Under the pieces are notes generated by a model. The model was given only the letters and a program-made list of their open reading frames with translations. It had not been told where the DNA came from and searched no databases. The translations under genes and the position numbers were made by a program. From Mesorhizobium norvegicum (GTDB lineage Bacteria; Pseudomonadota; Alphaproteobacteria; Rhizobiales; Rhizobiaceae), in contig NZ_SMYZ01000021.1 of the NCBI RefSeq assembly GCF_004919685.1, positions 193,203 to 257,202 on the forward strand: a stretch of 64,000 bases of DNA, written 5' to 3'. Shown here piece by piece: positions 40,033 to 48,670 of the stretch; the first letter of the stretch is position 1, and each line of letters opens with the position of its first letter.

Positions 40033-40788
40033 ATGACCGAGCAAAAAACAGCCATCGTCACCGGCGCCGGCACGGGTATCGGCAAGAGCGTCGCTACGGC
40101 GCTGCTCAAGGCCGGCTGGAACACGGTGTTCTGCGGACGCCGCAAATCCGTGCTGGATGCCGCGGTCGCCGAGGCCGGCCGCACCGACGCCAAGGCATTG
40201 GCGGTTGCCTGCGACATCTCCAAGGCTGAACAGGTCGACGATCTGTTCGAGACGGTGGCGGAGGCCTTCGGCCGTGTCGACCTGCTCTTCAACAATGCCG
40301 GCATGGGCTACAAGTCGACGCCGATCGACGAGATCCCGGTCGCGGTGTGGAACGATATTGTCGGCGTCAACCTCACCGGTTCGTTCCTGTGCGCCCGTGC
40401 TGCCTTCGGCGCCATGCGCAAGCAGAGGCCGATGGGTGGCCGCATCATCAACAACGGTTCGGTGTCGGCCTATGCGCCGCGCCCTGGCTCGGTCCCGTAC
40501 ACAGCGACCAAGCATGCCATCACCGGACTGACCAAGACGCTGGCGCTCGACGGCCGCCCCTATGACATCGCCTGCGGCCAGATCGACATCGGCAATGCGC
40601 TGACCGACATGGCGCAGCCGATGACGGTCGGCGTGCCGCAGGCCAACGGCTCGATCGCCGCCGAAGCGGTGATGGACGTTCAGCGCGTGGCCGACGCCGT
40701 CGTCCACATGGCCAGCCTGCCGCTCGACGCCAATGTGCTGTTCATGACGGTGATGGCGACCAAGATGCCGTTTGTTGGGCGTGGGTAG
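40033..40788 (+). CDS. Short-chain dehydrogenase/reductase
   Basis: A 251-residue classical SDR. The NAD(P)-binding motif is VTGAGTGIGKSVA. NNAG follows near residue 88. The catalytic set is Ser in NNGSVSAYA and the Tyr-x3-Lys in PYTATKHAI. Substrate cannot be read from sequence; many annotated relatives are 3-oxoacyl-ACP-reductase-like or polyol dehydrogenases. The ATG at 40033 follows GGAGGA, and the open frame upstream overlaps the sRNA region and is rejected. It converges on the YCII gene with the two stops abutting. Confidence 0.88.
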   Translation: MTEQKTAIVTGAGTGIGKSVATALLKAGWNTVFCGRRKSVLDAAVAEAGRTDAKALAVACDISKAEQVDDLFETVAEAFGRVDLLFNNAGMGYKSTPIDEIPVAVWNDIVGVNLTGSFLCARAAFGAMRKQRPMGGRIINNGSVSAYAPRPGSVPYTATKHAITGLTKTLALDGRPYDIACGQIDIGNALTDMAQPMTVGVPQANGSIAAEAVMDVQRVADAVVHMASLPLDANVLFMTVMATKMPFVGRG

Positions 40789-41163
40789 TTATTTCCCCGC
40801 CAGCGGCACGCCGGGCTTGAAGAGCAGAATGGGCCTGATCTCGTAAACGGCGGTAGGATTGACGCGGCGAAGGTCGCGGGCGATCGCGATGGCGTCGTCT
40901 CTCGCGGTGCAGTCGACCACATAGAGGCCGAGCAACTGCTCCTTGGTTTCGGCGAAAGGGCCGTCGATGATCATGCCGTCGCCCGGGCCGCGCAGCGTGC
41001 AGGCATCGTTTGTCGCCCCCAGACGCGCGGACGGTCCAAGCGTGCCTTCCTCATGAAGCCGGGTGTTGATCTTCAGCAGGTCGGCCATCAGCGCCGCATC
41101 TTCCTGCGGCGTCAGCGCCTTGATCGCATCTTCCACGTGATAGGCAAGGATTGCATAGAACAT
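40789..41163 (-). CDS. YCII-related (DGPF-domain) protein
   Basis: About 124 residues, with the DGPF signature read here as IDGPFAETKEQLLGLYVVD. This family has a dimeric ferredoxin-like fold and often sits beside ECF sigma factors of the SigJ/ECF41 type; no such sigma gene is present here. Function unknown. An ATG at 41163 and a GTG three codons upstream (41172) are both possible starts. Its stop codon abuts that of the SDR gene on the other strand, leaving no room for separate terminators. Confidence 0.85.
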   Translation of the reverse strand: MFYAILAYHVEDAIKALTPQEDAALMADLLKINTRLHEEGTLGPSARLGATNDACTLRGPGDGMIIDGPFAETKEQLLGLYVVDCTARDDAIAIARDLRRVNPTAVYEIRPILLFKPGVPLAGK

Positions 41164-41315
41164 CTGAGGCACCTGCTTCGATCCTGATCCAGGGGAACGT
41201 AGCTGTTCCCAACGCGCACGCCCAGCCCTGGGCGTGCGTCTCCGGACGGATCATGACACCATCATTGTCGCCAGTCGCAACCACCCGGAAAGAGGCCACC
41301 GGCCCGCTTTGAGGC

Positions 41316-42500
41316 TCACTTCGCCAGGAACGTCCCGATCCTGTCCAGCGCGCGCAAAATGTTCTCCTCGGAGTTGGCGTAGGAGAGCCTGATATAGCCT
41401 TCGCCGAGAATGCCGAAATCGGGGCCGCCGATTAGCGCCACGCCGGCCTCGTCAAGCAGGGCCGAAGCGAGCTTCTTTGCTTTCCAGCCGGTCTTCGACA
41501 CGTTGGGGAAGGCATAGAACGCGCCCTTGGGCGTGATGCACGAAATGTTGGGCAAGGCATTCAGCCCCTCGACAACGATCTTCCGGCGGCGGTCGAAGGC
41601 GCGCATCATTTTGTCGACGTCGTCCTTCGGGCCGTCGATGGCCGCGATGCCGGCAAACTGGCTCGGCGCGTTGACGCAGGACCAGCAATTGACCGCCAGC
41701 TTGCGCACCTTGTCGTAGAGATGGGCACCCTTGTCGCCATTCGGCCAGATCGACCAGCCCATGCGCCAACCGGTCATCGCCCAGGTCTTCGACCAGCCGT
41801 TGAGCACGATCAACCGATCGCGGATCTCGGGAAAGCCGAGCAGCGAACAATGCGTCTCGCCGTCATAGGTCATGACGTCGTAGATCTCGTCTGAAAGGAT
41901 GGCGACGTCGGGATGCTTCTCCAACCCCTTGACCAGTTTCTCGATCTCGGCGCGCGGCGTGACGCCGCCGGTCGGGTTGGCCGGCGAGTTGAGGATCAAC
42001 AGCCTGGTCTTCGAGGTGATCAGCGCCAGCGTCTCCTCGGCCGAGAAGGCAAAGCCGTTCTCCTCGCGCATCGGCACCGGGATCGGGGCGGCGCCGGTGA
42101 ACTCGATCATCGAGCGGTAGATGGGGAAGCCCGGATCGGGATAGAGGATCTCGGCGCCGGGCTCGCCGAACATCAGGATCGCGGCGAACATGGTCGGCTT
42201 GCCGCCGGGCAGGATCATCACAGCTTCGGGCGACACCTCGACGCCGGTGGTGGTCAGCGTGCGCCGCACCACCGCCTCGCGCGTCGCCAAAAGGCCGTTG
42301 GCCGGCGTGTAGCCGTGATGGCCGTCGCGCAGCGCCTTGATCGCCGCCTCCACGATGTGCTGCGGCGTCTTGAAGTCCGGCTGGCCGATGCCGAGATTGA
42401 CGATGTCGCGGCCTTGGCTCGCAAGGGCCGTCGCGCGCGCCAGCACGGCAAAGGCGTTTTCCTCGCCGAGACGGTCGAAGGCCGAAATCGTGTGGAGCAT
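41316..42500 (-). CDS. Class I/II pyridoxal-phosphate aminotransferase
   Basis: A 394-residue fold-type I aminotransferase. Landmarks are GIGQPDFKTP near residue 38, NSPANPTGGV (171-180) and the Schiff-base Lys238 in LNGWSKTWAMTGWR, followed by YIRLSYANS near the C-terminus. The overall look is of the aspartate/aromatic subgroup I-gamma, but substrate is not determined. The ATG at 42500 follows ACGGGAAAA; the long upstream frame is discarded since it runs over the divergent acetyltransferase gene. The two starts are about 60 bases apart, so a shared control region is likely. Confidence 0.9.
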   Translation of the reverse strand: MLHTISAFDRLGEENAFAVLARATALASQGRDIVNLGIGQPDFKTPQHIVEAAIKALRDGHHGYTPANGLLATREAVVRRTLTTTGVEVSPEAVMILPGGKPTMFAAILMFGEPGAEILYPDPGFPIYRSMIEFTGAAPIPVPMREENGFAFSAEETLALITSKTRLLILNSPANPTGGVTPRAEIEKLVKGLEKHPDVAILSDEIYDVMTYDGETHCSLLGFPEIRDRLIVLNGWSKTWAMTGWRMGWSIWPNGDKGAHLYDKVRKLAVNCWSCVNAPSQFAGIAAIDGPKDDVDKMMRAFDRRRKIVVEGLNALPNISCITPKGAFYAFPNVSKTGWKAKKLASALLDEAGVALIGGPDFGILGEGYIRLSYANSEENILRALDRIGTFLAK

Positions 42501-42559
42501 TTTTCCCGTCCGTGTGGTTCTTGCTGTTGGGTCGCGTTTTTGTGAGCGTCCAACCGCAA

Positions 42560-43270
42560 ATGTCAAACGGATTGGAGTCTTCGGTGTCGGAAAATCTTGC
42601 GGATTGGCAGCCACGCCCGCGTCCGGAACGCAAAGTCCTGGACGGACGTACTGTCCGCCTCGAGCCGTTGAGTGCTGAAAAGCACGGTGATGGCCTGTAT
42701 GAAGCATCGGCTGTCGCCGATGGCGATACGCGGTTTCGCTGGCTTTTCGACACCGTGCCGGAGACTCGCGCCGATCTGCAACCATGGCTGGAAAAATCGG
42801 CCGCGAGTGAAGATCCGCTGTTCTTCGCTGTTGTCGACAAGGCCAGCGGCAAGATCGCAGGACGCCAGACGCTGATGCGCATCGATCCTGCCTATGGCGT
42901 CATCGAGATCGGCAACATCTATTGGGGACCGCTCATCTCGCGCAAGCCGGCGGCGACGGAAGCGCAGTTCCTGTTCATGAAGTACATCTTCGACGAACTT
43001 GGCTATCGCCGCTACGAATGGAAGTGCAACAACCGCAACGAGCCATCGAAGCGGGCGGCCGAACGGTTCGGCTTCAAGTTCGAGGGCATTTTCCGCCAGC
43101 ATCTCATCGTCAAGGGTGAAAACCGCGATACGGCATGGTATTCGATCATCGACAAGGAGTGGCCGGCGCTGCGCAGTGCCTACGAGGCATGGCTCGACCC
43201 GGCCAATTTCGATGACGACGGCCAGCAGAAGCGACGGCTCGAGGATTTTCGCGCGCAGTTCGGGGCGTGA
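42560..43270 (+). CDS. GNAT-family N-acetyltransferase (RimL/RimJ-like)
   Basis: A protein of about 236 residues of the RimL type (Acetyltransf_3). After VLDGRTVRLEPLS comes the central GRQTLMRIDPAYGVIEIGNIYW, then RRYEWKCNNRNEPSKRAAERFGF, the acetyl-CoA-binding helix of the family, and GIFRQHLIVKGENRDTAWYSI, the family's ending. Targets may be a ribosomal protein N-terminus or a small amine; unknown. The ATG at 42560 has a poor SD. A GTG at 42584 has GGAG six bases before it and is a good alternative. Confidence 0.85.
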   Translation: MSNGLESSVSENLADWQPRPRPERKVLDGRTVRLEPLSAEKHGDGLYEASAVADGDTRFRWLFDTVPETRADLQPWLEKSAASEDPLFFAVVDKASGKIAGRQTLMRIDPAYGVIEIGNIYWGPLISRKPAATEAQFLFMKYIFDELGYRRYEWKCNNRNEPSKRAAERFGFKFEGIFRQHLIVKGENRDTAWYSIIDKEWPALRSAYEAWLDPANFDDDGQQKRRLEDFRAQFGA

Positions 43271-43296
43271 GATCAGGCGCGTAACGGGAGTTGCCA

Positions 43297-44274
43297 TTGG
43301 CGCATACCCACGATCACAGCGGGCATGATCACGGCGCTGGCCATGTGCATGGCTCGACCGACAAGAAGCGCGTGCTGATCGCAGCCTGCCTGACCGGCGG
43401 CTTCATGGTTGCCGAGGCGCTTGGCGGCATCCTCACCGGATCGCTGGCGCTGCTGGCCGATGCCGGCCACATGCTCGCCGACTCGATCGCGCTCGGCCTT
43501 GCCTGGTATGCGTTTCATCTTGCCGGGCGACCGGCGACCGGTCGTCTCACCTACGGCTTCGGCCGGGTCAAGACGCTGGTGGCCTACACCAACGGCATTG
43601 CCATCTTCGTCATCGCACTGTGGATCGTCTACGAAGCCTGGGGGCGCCTGCAGGCGCCGGCGCCGGTGCTGGGCGGGCCGATGCTGGCGGTGGCGATCCT
43701 CGGCCTGCTGGTCAACATCGGCTCGTTCTTCGTGCTGCATGGCGGCGACCGTGAAAGCTTGAACATGCGCGGCGCCATCCTGCATGTGCTCGGCGACCTG
43801 CTCGGCTCGGCCGCGGCCATCGCAGCGGCGCTGGTCATCCTGGCGACCGGCTGGACGCCGATCGACCCGATCCTGTCGGTCCTGGTCTCGCTGCTTATCC
43901 TGTACACCGCGTGGTCGCTGATGCGTGAAGCCGCCCATGTCCTGCTCGAGGGCGTGCCGCCAAGCCTCGACCGCGATCTGATCGCCAGGGACATCGAGGC
44001 GACGGTCGTGGGGGTGCGCGAAGTGCATCATATGCATGTCTGGTCGCTCGACGGGACCAGCAACATGGCGACGCTGCATGCCTGCCTCGAGGAGAGCGTC
44101 GATGCCTATCAGGCGGTCAGCGCCGTCAAGAAGCGGCTTGCCAGCGAGCACGGCATCAGCCATGCCACCGTGGAATCGGAATTCGGACAGTGCGCCGACG
44201 ACGGCGACGACCACGACGATCACGACCACGGGCACGAGCATGATGCGGCCGCGCATCACGACCACCATCACTAG
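43297..44274 (+). CDS. Cation diffusion facilitator (CzcD/ZitB-like) metal exporter
   Basis: About 325 residues with His-rich N- and C-termini (HTHDHSGHDHGAGHVH and HDDHDHGHEHD). Six transmembrane helices are predicted by eye, with the metal-site motifs LLADAGHMLADS in helix 2 and HVLGDLLGS in helix 5, the HxxxD pairs of zinc-type CDF proteins. It exports Zn2+ or a similar divalent ion in exchange for protons. The likely start is TTG at 43297 with GGGAG upstream; no ATG is available. Only 26 bases separate it from the acetyltransferase gene, suggesting cotranscription. Confidence 0.9.
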   Translation: MAHTHDHSGHDHGAGHVHGSTDKKRVLIAACLTGGFMVAEALGGILTGSLALLADAGHMLADSIALGLAWYAFHLAGRPATGRLTYGFGRVKTLVAYTNGIAIFVIALWIVYEAWGRLQAPAPVLGGPMLAVAILGLLVNIGSFFVLHGGDRESLNMRGAILHVLGDLLGSAAAIAAALVILATGWTPIDPILSVLVSLLILYTAWSLMREAAHVLLEGVPPSLDRDLIARDIEATVVGVREVHHMHVWSLDGTSNMATLHACLEESVDAYQAVSAVKKRLASEHGISHATVESEFGQCADDGDDHDDHDHGHEHDAAAHHDHHH

Positions 44275-44366
44275 GATCGATCGATTGATGTCGATTGGTC
44301 CTGCCTCAGGAGTTGCAAAACCTTGAAAATCAGCTTGATGAACACCCGCTGCCCTGGTGCGGCGTG

Positions 44367-44576
44367 ATGGACCGCGACACCAGGAATGCTGTTATCGCTG
44401 CGGTGTGGATCATGCTTCTGTTCGGTATCGGCGCCTACTATCTGCCGACCGTGATGTTGGCCCTTGGTAGCCTCTCGACCGTGCTGGCCGGTCTTTTTGG
44501 CATCGTCTTCGTGCTGGCGTTTTTCTTGGTGTTCTGGCTGCGGGCCCGCAACCAGCGCAAAAATCAGGGCAAGTAG
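44367..44576 (+). CDS. Small two-helix membrane protein
   Basis: About 69 residues: a short polar head (MDRDTRNAV), two hydrophobic helices (VIAAVWIMLLFGIGAYYL, and VLAGLFGIVFVLAFFLVFWL) and a basic tail (RARNQRKNQGK). There is no named family that I recognise. The open frame begins further upstream without a start of any strength. It lies 16 bases before the DenD-like gene and after the CDF gene, but no functional link is evident. Confidence 0.6.
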   Translation: MDRDTRNAVIAAVWIMLLFGIGAYYLPTVMLALGSLSTVLAGLFGIVFVLAFFLVFWLRARNQRKNQGK

Positions 44577-44592
44577 GCAAGGGATTTTCGAC

Positions 44593-45567
44593 ATGCGCAT
44601 TCTGATCACTGGCGCCGCGGGCATGGTCGGCCGCAAGCTCATCGCCCGGCTGGCCAAGGACGGCACGCTGCGCGGCGGCAAGATCACCGCGCTCGACCTG
44701 CACGACATCGTGCCACCGCAGGCACCTAGCATGGACGGCGTCAGCGTCACCCTCCACACCGGGGATCTCGCCGAGGCGGGTGCCACTGAGCGCCTGGTCG
44801 CGTCGCGTCCCGATGTCGTCTTTCATCTCGCGGGCATCGTATCGGGCGAGGCGGAAGCCAATTTCGATCTCGGCTACCGCGTCAATCTCGACGGCACACG
44901 GGCGCTGTTCGATGCCATCCGGCTGGCGGGTTTTGCGCCGCGTGTCGTTTTCACTTCGTCGATCGCGGTGTTCGGTGCGCCGTTCCCGGATGTCATCCCT
45001 GATGAATTCCACCCGACGCCGCTGACCTCCTACGGCACGCAGAAGCAGATGAGCGAAGCCCTGCTGGCCGACTATTCCAGGCGCGGTTTCTTCGACGGCA
45101 TCGGCATCCGGCTGCCGACCATCTGTGTGCGGCCGGGCAAGCCGAACAAGGCGGCGTCGGGCTTCTTCTCCGGCATCATCCGCGAGCCCTTGAGCGGCCA
45201 CGAGGCGATCCTGCCGGTGCCGCGCTCGGTCGTGCACACGCACGCCAGCCCGCGCTCGGCAGTCAATTTCCTGATCCATGCGGCTCAGATCGACGGCGCC
45301 ACCGTCGGGCCGCGCCGCAATCTGACGATGCCCGGCGTCGCCGTCACCGTCGGCGAGCAGATCGAGGCGCTGGGACGCATCGCCGGGCCAAAGGTGGTGA
45401 AACTGATCCGCGAGGAGCCGGACGCGACGATCTGGGCGATCGTCAAGGGCTGGCCGACGCGGTTCGAGGCAAGGCGCTCGAGGGAACTGGGCTTCAGTGC
45501 CGAAAAGAGTTTTGACGAGATCATCCGCGCGCATATCGAGGATGAGCTCGGCGGCAAGGTGTATTGA
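44593..45567 (+). CDS. NAD-dependent epimerase/dehydratase family, D-erythronate dehydrogenase-like
   Basis: A 324-residue extended SDR. The N-terminal NAD motif is RILITGAAGMVGRKL, the catalytic Ser is in FTSSIAVFG and the Tyr-x3-Lys in TSYGTQKQMSE. The stretch RLPTICVRPGKPNKAASGF is typical of DenD, which oxidises D-erythronate to 2-oxo-tetronate. Other den genes (kinase, isomerase) are not adjacent, so the assignment is tentative; UDP-sugar epimerase is less likely from the late sequence. AAGGGA lies before the ATG. The stop codon lies inside palindromic repeat copy 2. Confidence 0.75.
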   Translation: MRILITGAAGMVGRKLIARLAKDGTLRGGKITALDLHDIVPPQAPSMDGVSVTLHTGDLAEAGATERLVASRPDVVFHLAGIVSGEAEANFDLGYRVNLDGTRALFDAIRLAGFAPRVVFTSSIAVFGAPFPDVIPDEFHPTPLTSYGTQKQMSEALLADYSRRGFFDGIGIRLPTICVRPGKPNKAASGFFSGIIREPLSGHEAILPVPRSVVHTHASPRSAVNFLIHAAQIDGATVGPRRNLTMPGVAVTVGEQIEALGRIAGPKVVKLIREEPDATIWAIVKGWPTRFEARRSRELGFSAEKSFDEIIRAHIEDELGGKVY

Positions 45568-45696
45568 TATTCAGGTGATGCCGGCCTGCGAACGGCTGAT
45601 ACCTGCGCTTCCGGTGCTCACGTACTTAAGTACGCTCCGCTCCGGTTCTCGGTATCAACCGTTCTCGGCACGGCCTGACCTGAATCTCAACACACC
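45564..45696. repeat. Palindromic intergenic repeat, copy 2
   Basis: About 133 bp with the cores CTTCCGGTGCTCACG (45608-45622) and GCTCCGGTTCTCG (45639-45651) around a perfect 14-bp palindrome, CGTACTTAAGTACG (45621-45634). The outer arms (TATTCAGGTGATGCCGG with its partner CCTGACCTGAATCTCAACAC) match copy 1. It overlaps the stop codon of the DenD-like gene and ends 20 bases before the convergent NicO gene. Confidence 0.8.
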
Positions 45697-45715
45697 TTCG
45701 GGCGCTACTTATGGG

Positions 45716-46930
45716 TCAAACGCTGCCCGTTAGGCTGGCCGACAGCAGTAGCAATCCGAACAGGAAGACGAAGGCAGCGCCGCCGATCTCGACGATCGAA
45801 TGGATGCGGTTGCCCATGCGGCCGTCGCCGGCGAAATACACCGCCCAGTTCTTGGCGGTCACCGCAAGTGTGGCCAGGGCCGAGACGGTGATCGCTGTGC
45901 CCAGCGACATCGCCAGCACCGACAGCAGGCCGCCGAGCCAGAGCCCGTTGAGAAGTGCGAAGCTGAGCACAATCAGCGCACCGGAGCAGGGGCGGATGCC
46001 GACCGCCGCCACCGCCGACCAGGCCGTGCGCCAGTCGAAGCGGTCGCCCGACAGCAGCGCCGGGTCCGGCGCGTGCGAGTGGCCGCAGGTGTCGCAGACC
46101 TCACCCGCCGCGTGATCGTGATGAGGATGGTCATGATGAGCATGATCGTGTGCCGCATGATCATGGTGGTGATGATCGTCATGGTCATGGGAGTGATCAT
46201 GAGCCGCATGGTCGTGATGCGCGTGAAGCGCATGTGAATGGGCAAGCGCCGAATGGTCGTGAGCGGCGTGAGAATGACCGGCATGCGAGTGGCCACCATG
46301 CGAGTGGCCACCATGCGAGTGACCGGCATGAGCCGCCGACAGGCTGTAGGCGGGTCCTCTGCCAAACAGGCGCAGGATGGAAGGACCAAGCTTGCGCCAC
46401 AGCAGCCAGGCGCCAAAGATGGTGACGAAGACATAGCTCATGATTTCCATGAACCAGGCCGCGTCGGTCATCGAGATGGTGGTGCCGCGCAGGACGAAAT
46501 AGGCGAGCAGCATCACCGCGATCGCGGTCAGGCCCTGCAGCAGCGCCGAGACGAAGGACAGCAGGATACCGCGCCGCAGCGCCACCTCATTGGCAACCAT
46601 GTAGGACGAGATCACCGCCTTGCCGTGGCCGGGGCCGGCGGCATGGAAAATGCCGTAAGCGAAGGACAGGCCGATGAGTATCCAGATTTTGCTGCCGTCC
46701 TGGCGCATCGCCTTCATCGCCGTTGCCAGCGCACGATAGAATTCCTGCTGCCTGAGATTGATCCACATCAGGACGTGGGCAAACGGGCCGGTGGTGGGCG
46801 CCATGCCGTCATTGACGCCGACGCCGAGCGAACTCTGGGCATGGGCGACGTTGGCAAAATGCATCATGACGACAGTGACGGCCAACAGGCCGAATGCCAA
46901 ACGCAGGGACGGTTTCGTCACCGGGTTCAT
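45716..46930 (-). CDS. NicO-family nickel/cobalt exporter with very His-rich loop
   Basis: A 404-residue membrane protein of the NicO/RcnA family (PF03824). A signal-like N-terminus and about six to eight membrane helices carry the motifs GPGHGKAVISSYMVAN and GIRPCSGALIVLSFALL, the paired metal-path signatures of the family. Between them, residues of about 205-295 are a cytoplasmic or periplasmic loop of which nearly half is His, with Asp and Ala, ending in a CDTCGH motif. It should export or traffic Ni2+ or Co2+. It overlaps the upstream DUF1007 gene by four bases, which is a conserved pairing in rhizobia. Confidence 0.9.
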   Translation of the reverse strand: MNPVTKPSLRLAFGLLAVTVVMMHFANVAHAQSSLGVGVNDGMAPTTGPFAHVLMWINLRQQEFYRALATAMKAMRQDGSKIWILIGLSFAYGIFHAAGPGHGKAVISSYMVANEVALRRGILLSFVSALLQGLTAIAVMLLAYFVLRGTTISMTDAAWFMEIMSYVFVTIFGAWLLWRKLGPSILRLFGRGPAYSLSAAHAGHSHGGHSHGGHSHAGHSHAAHDHSALAHSHALHAHHDHAAHDHSHDHDDHHHHDHAAHDHAHHDHPHHDHAAGEVCDTCGHSHAPDPALLSGDRFDWRTAWSAVAAVGIRPCSGALIVLSFALLNGLWLGGLLSVLAMSLGTAITVSALATLAVTAKNWAVYFAGDGRMGNRIHSIVEIGGAAFVFLFGLLLLSASLTGSV

Positions 46931-47595
46931 CCTTCTGGCTGACAGGTCAGTTCGAGCTTGGTGGCAAAGATCTTGCTCATGTCGGTGCCGGTCGGATCGT
47001 TGAAGAAGGCATCGGTGAGGGTCTTCTGGTTTTCCTTGATCGCCTCGTCCGGGTCCGGACGGATCACCTTGCTGGTGCAGTTCGACGGCAGGTCTTCAAC
47101 CGTGATGTTGGAATCCTCGGTGAAGTCGATTGCCGTGTAGAATGTCGGGTCGTAGACGCCGATATCGATCTTGCCGTTGAGCTTGATCGGCACCTTCGGC
47201 TCGGATTCGAACAGGATGATCAACTGGTCGTTGTCGAAATTGGCCATCAAATGCGGCGGTGGCGTCATCGCCACATCCTTGCCGTCGACGGTGACGAGCT
47301 GGAAGTAATTGAACTCGGCCAGCGAAGCGTGGACGGTGTCGGCAACCTCCTTCAGTTCCTTGTCGTCGAGCTTCAGGTCGGAGTTCTTGTCGAACTCCAT
47401 CATCACCGTCGAGGAAAACAGATCGTCGAAGCGCCAGAGATGACGCAGCGCTTTCACACTTTGGTGATCCGGGGAGAGGATCACGTCGAGGCGAGCCTCG
47501 GCGAAGACGTGCGGGTGCACAAAAGCTGGTCCCGTGGCGGCAAAGGTCGCCGCCAAGGCCGAAGCCAGCATGATTGCGTGCCGTTTCAGATGCAT
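46927..47595 (-). CDS. DUF1007 exported protein, partner of NicO
   Basis: A 222-residue protein with a signal peptide (cleavage near PAFVHPH) and the DUF1007 domain. The mature N-terminus HPHVFAEARLDVIL has the His-x-His start typical of this family, followed by WRFDDLFSS and FTEDSNITV. It is probably a periplasmic metal-binding partner for the NicO transporter encoded next, since DUF1007-NicO pairs or fusions are widespread; its biochemical role is unproven. The start at 47595 avoids a 42-codon extension with no family match. The stop overlaps the NicO start (ATGA). Confidence 0.85.
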   Translation of the reverse strand: MHLKRHAIMLASALAATFAATGPAFVHPHVFAEARLDVILSPDHQSVKALRHLWRFDDLFSSTVMMEFDKNSDLKLDDKELKEVADTVHASLAEFNYFQLVTVDGKDVAMTPPPHLMANFDNDQLIILFESEPKVPIKLNGKIDIGVYDPTFYTAIDFTEDSNITVEDLPSNCTSKVIRPDPDEAIKENQKTLTDAFFNDPTGTDMSKIFATKLELTCQPEG

Positions 47596-47768
47596 TTCGG
47601 TCGCGATTCCATGGGCCCCGGAGAGATGTCGAGAGTTACCAGAAAGGGGGCGAAATTGGGACCGCTGCTGGGTGTCGCCCAAAAGTGCGCAGCGGTTTTG
47701 GGACGACGACACGCACAACAAAAACTCAAAGCGCGTCGTGGCGCAACGCGCTTGACGGCTGAAACCGG

Positions 47769-48668
47769 CTAAGCGGCTTCACGCGTCTTGAACCACTGCA
47801 CCAGGAAGTCGACGAAAACGCGGACCTTGGCCGGCAGATAGCGGCGGTGCGGGTAGACGGCGAAGATGCCACCGCCCGACAGGATGCGGTCATCCATCAC
47901 CGACACCAGCTGGCCGCTCGCGAGGTCGGGCGCGGCAATGAAATCCGGCAGGACGGAAAACCCCAACCCGGCCACGGCCGCCGCACGCGCCGTCATCGGG
48001 CTGTTGACCTCGATCGGACCCGACACCGAAACGCTCACCGGATCGCCATTGTCGCCTTTGAACGGCCAGTTGTTCAGTCCGCGGCCATTGGTGTCGACGA
48101 TGCAGGGCATGCGGTTGAGATCCTGCGGCCGTGTCGGCGTGCCATGCTTGGCGATCAGTTCGGGAGAGGCGCAGAGCTTTATCGAAAACGGCGCCAGCCG
48201 CCTGGCGATCAGCGACGAGTTCTCCAGCCGCGAGATGCGCACCGCAAGGTCGAAGCCTTCCTCGACCAAATCGACGAAGCGGTCGTCGAGCTGGATGTCG
48301 AGCACGATGTCGGGATGCTGCTTGGCGAAATCGATCAGCGACTGGCCGATCGGCGCGTCGGCGAAGGTGCGCGGCGCCGACAGCTTGATCCGGCCGCGCA
48401 CGTCGCCGGAGGATTCACGCACGGCGTCGGCCAGGCTGTCGACCTCGCGCACGATCTCTGAGGCGCGCCGGTAATAGGTGTGGCCGGCCTCGGTCATCGA
48501 GAACTGGCGCGTGGTGCGGTTGAGCAGCAACGCGCCGAGCTCGTCTTCCAACTCGCGCACATATTTCGACAAAAGGGCCTTGGAGCGGCCGATCTTGCGC
48601 GCCGCCGCCGAAAAGCCCTCGGCCTCGACCACGTCGATGAAGGCACGCATGCGGGTCAGTGTGTCCAT
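47769..48668 (-). CDS. LysR-family transcriptional regulator
   Basis: A 299-residue LysR regulator: wHTH at about residues 1-60 (MRAFIDVVEAEGFSAAARKIGRSKALLSKYVRELE), then an effector-binding domain with LSAPRTFADAPIGQSL and AAVAGLGFSVLPDFIA. It resembles the DsdC/CrgA-type subgroup with the ending FVDFLVQWFK. The ATG at 48668 is chosen; the open frame extends 53 codons over the amidase gene in another frame. It lies directly downstream of the amidase, two bases after its stop, so the two share a transcript and the regulator may control amide metabolism. Confidence 0.9.
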   Translation of the reverse strand: MDTLTRMRAFIDVVEAEGFSAAARKIGRSKALLSKYVRELEDELGALLLNRTTRQFSMTEAGHTYYRRASEIVREVDSLADAVRESSGDVRGRIKLSAPRTFADAPIGQSLIDFAKQHPDIVLDIQLDDRFVDLVEEGFDLAVRISRLENSSLIARRLAPFSIKLCASPELIAKHGTPTRPQDLNRMPCIVDTNGRGLNNWPFKGDNGDPVSVSVSGPIEVNSPMTARAAAVAGLGFSVLPDFIAAPDLASGQLVSVMDDRILSGGGIFAVYPHRRYLPAKVRVFVDFLVQWFKTREAA

Positions 48669-48670
48669 GG

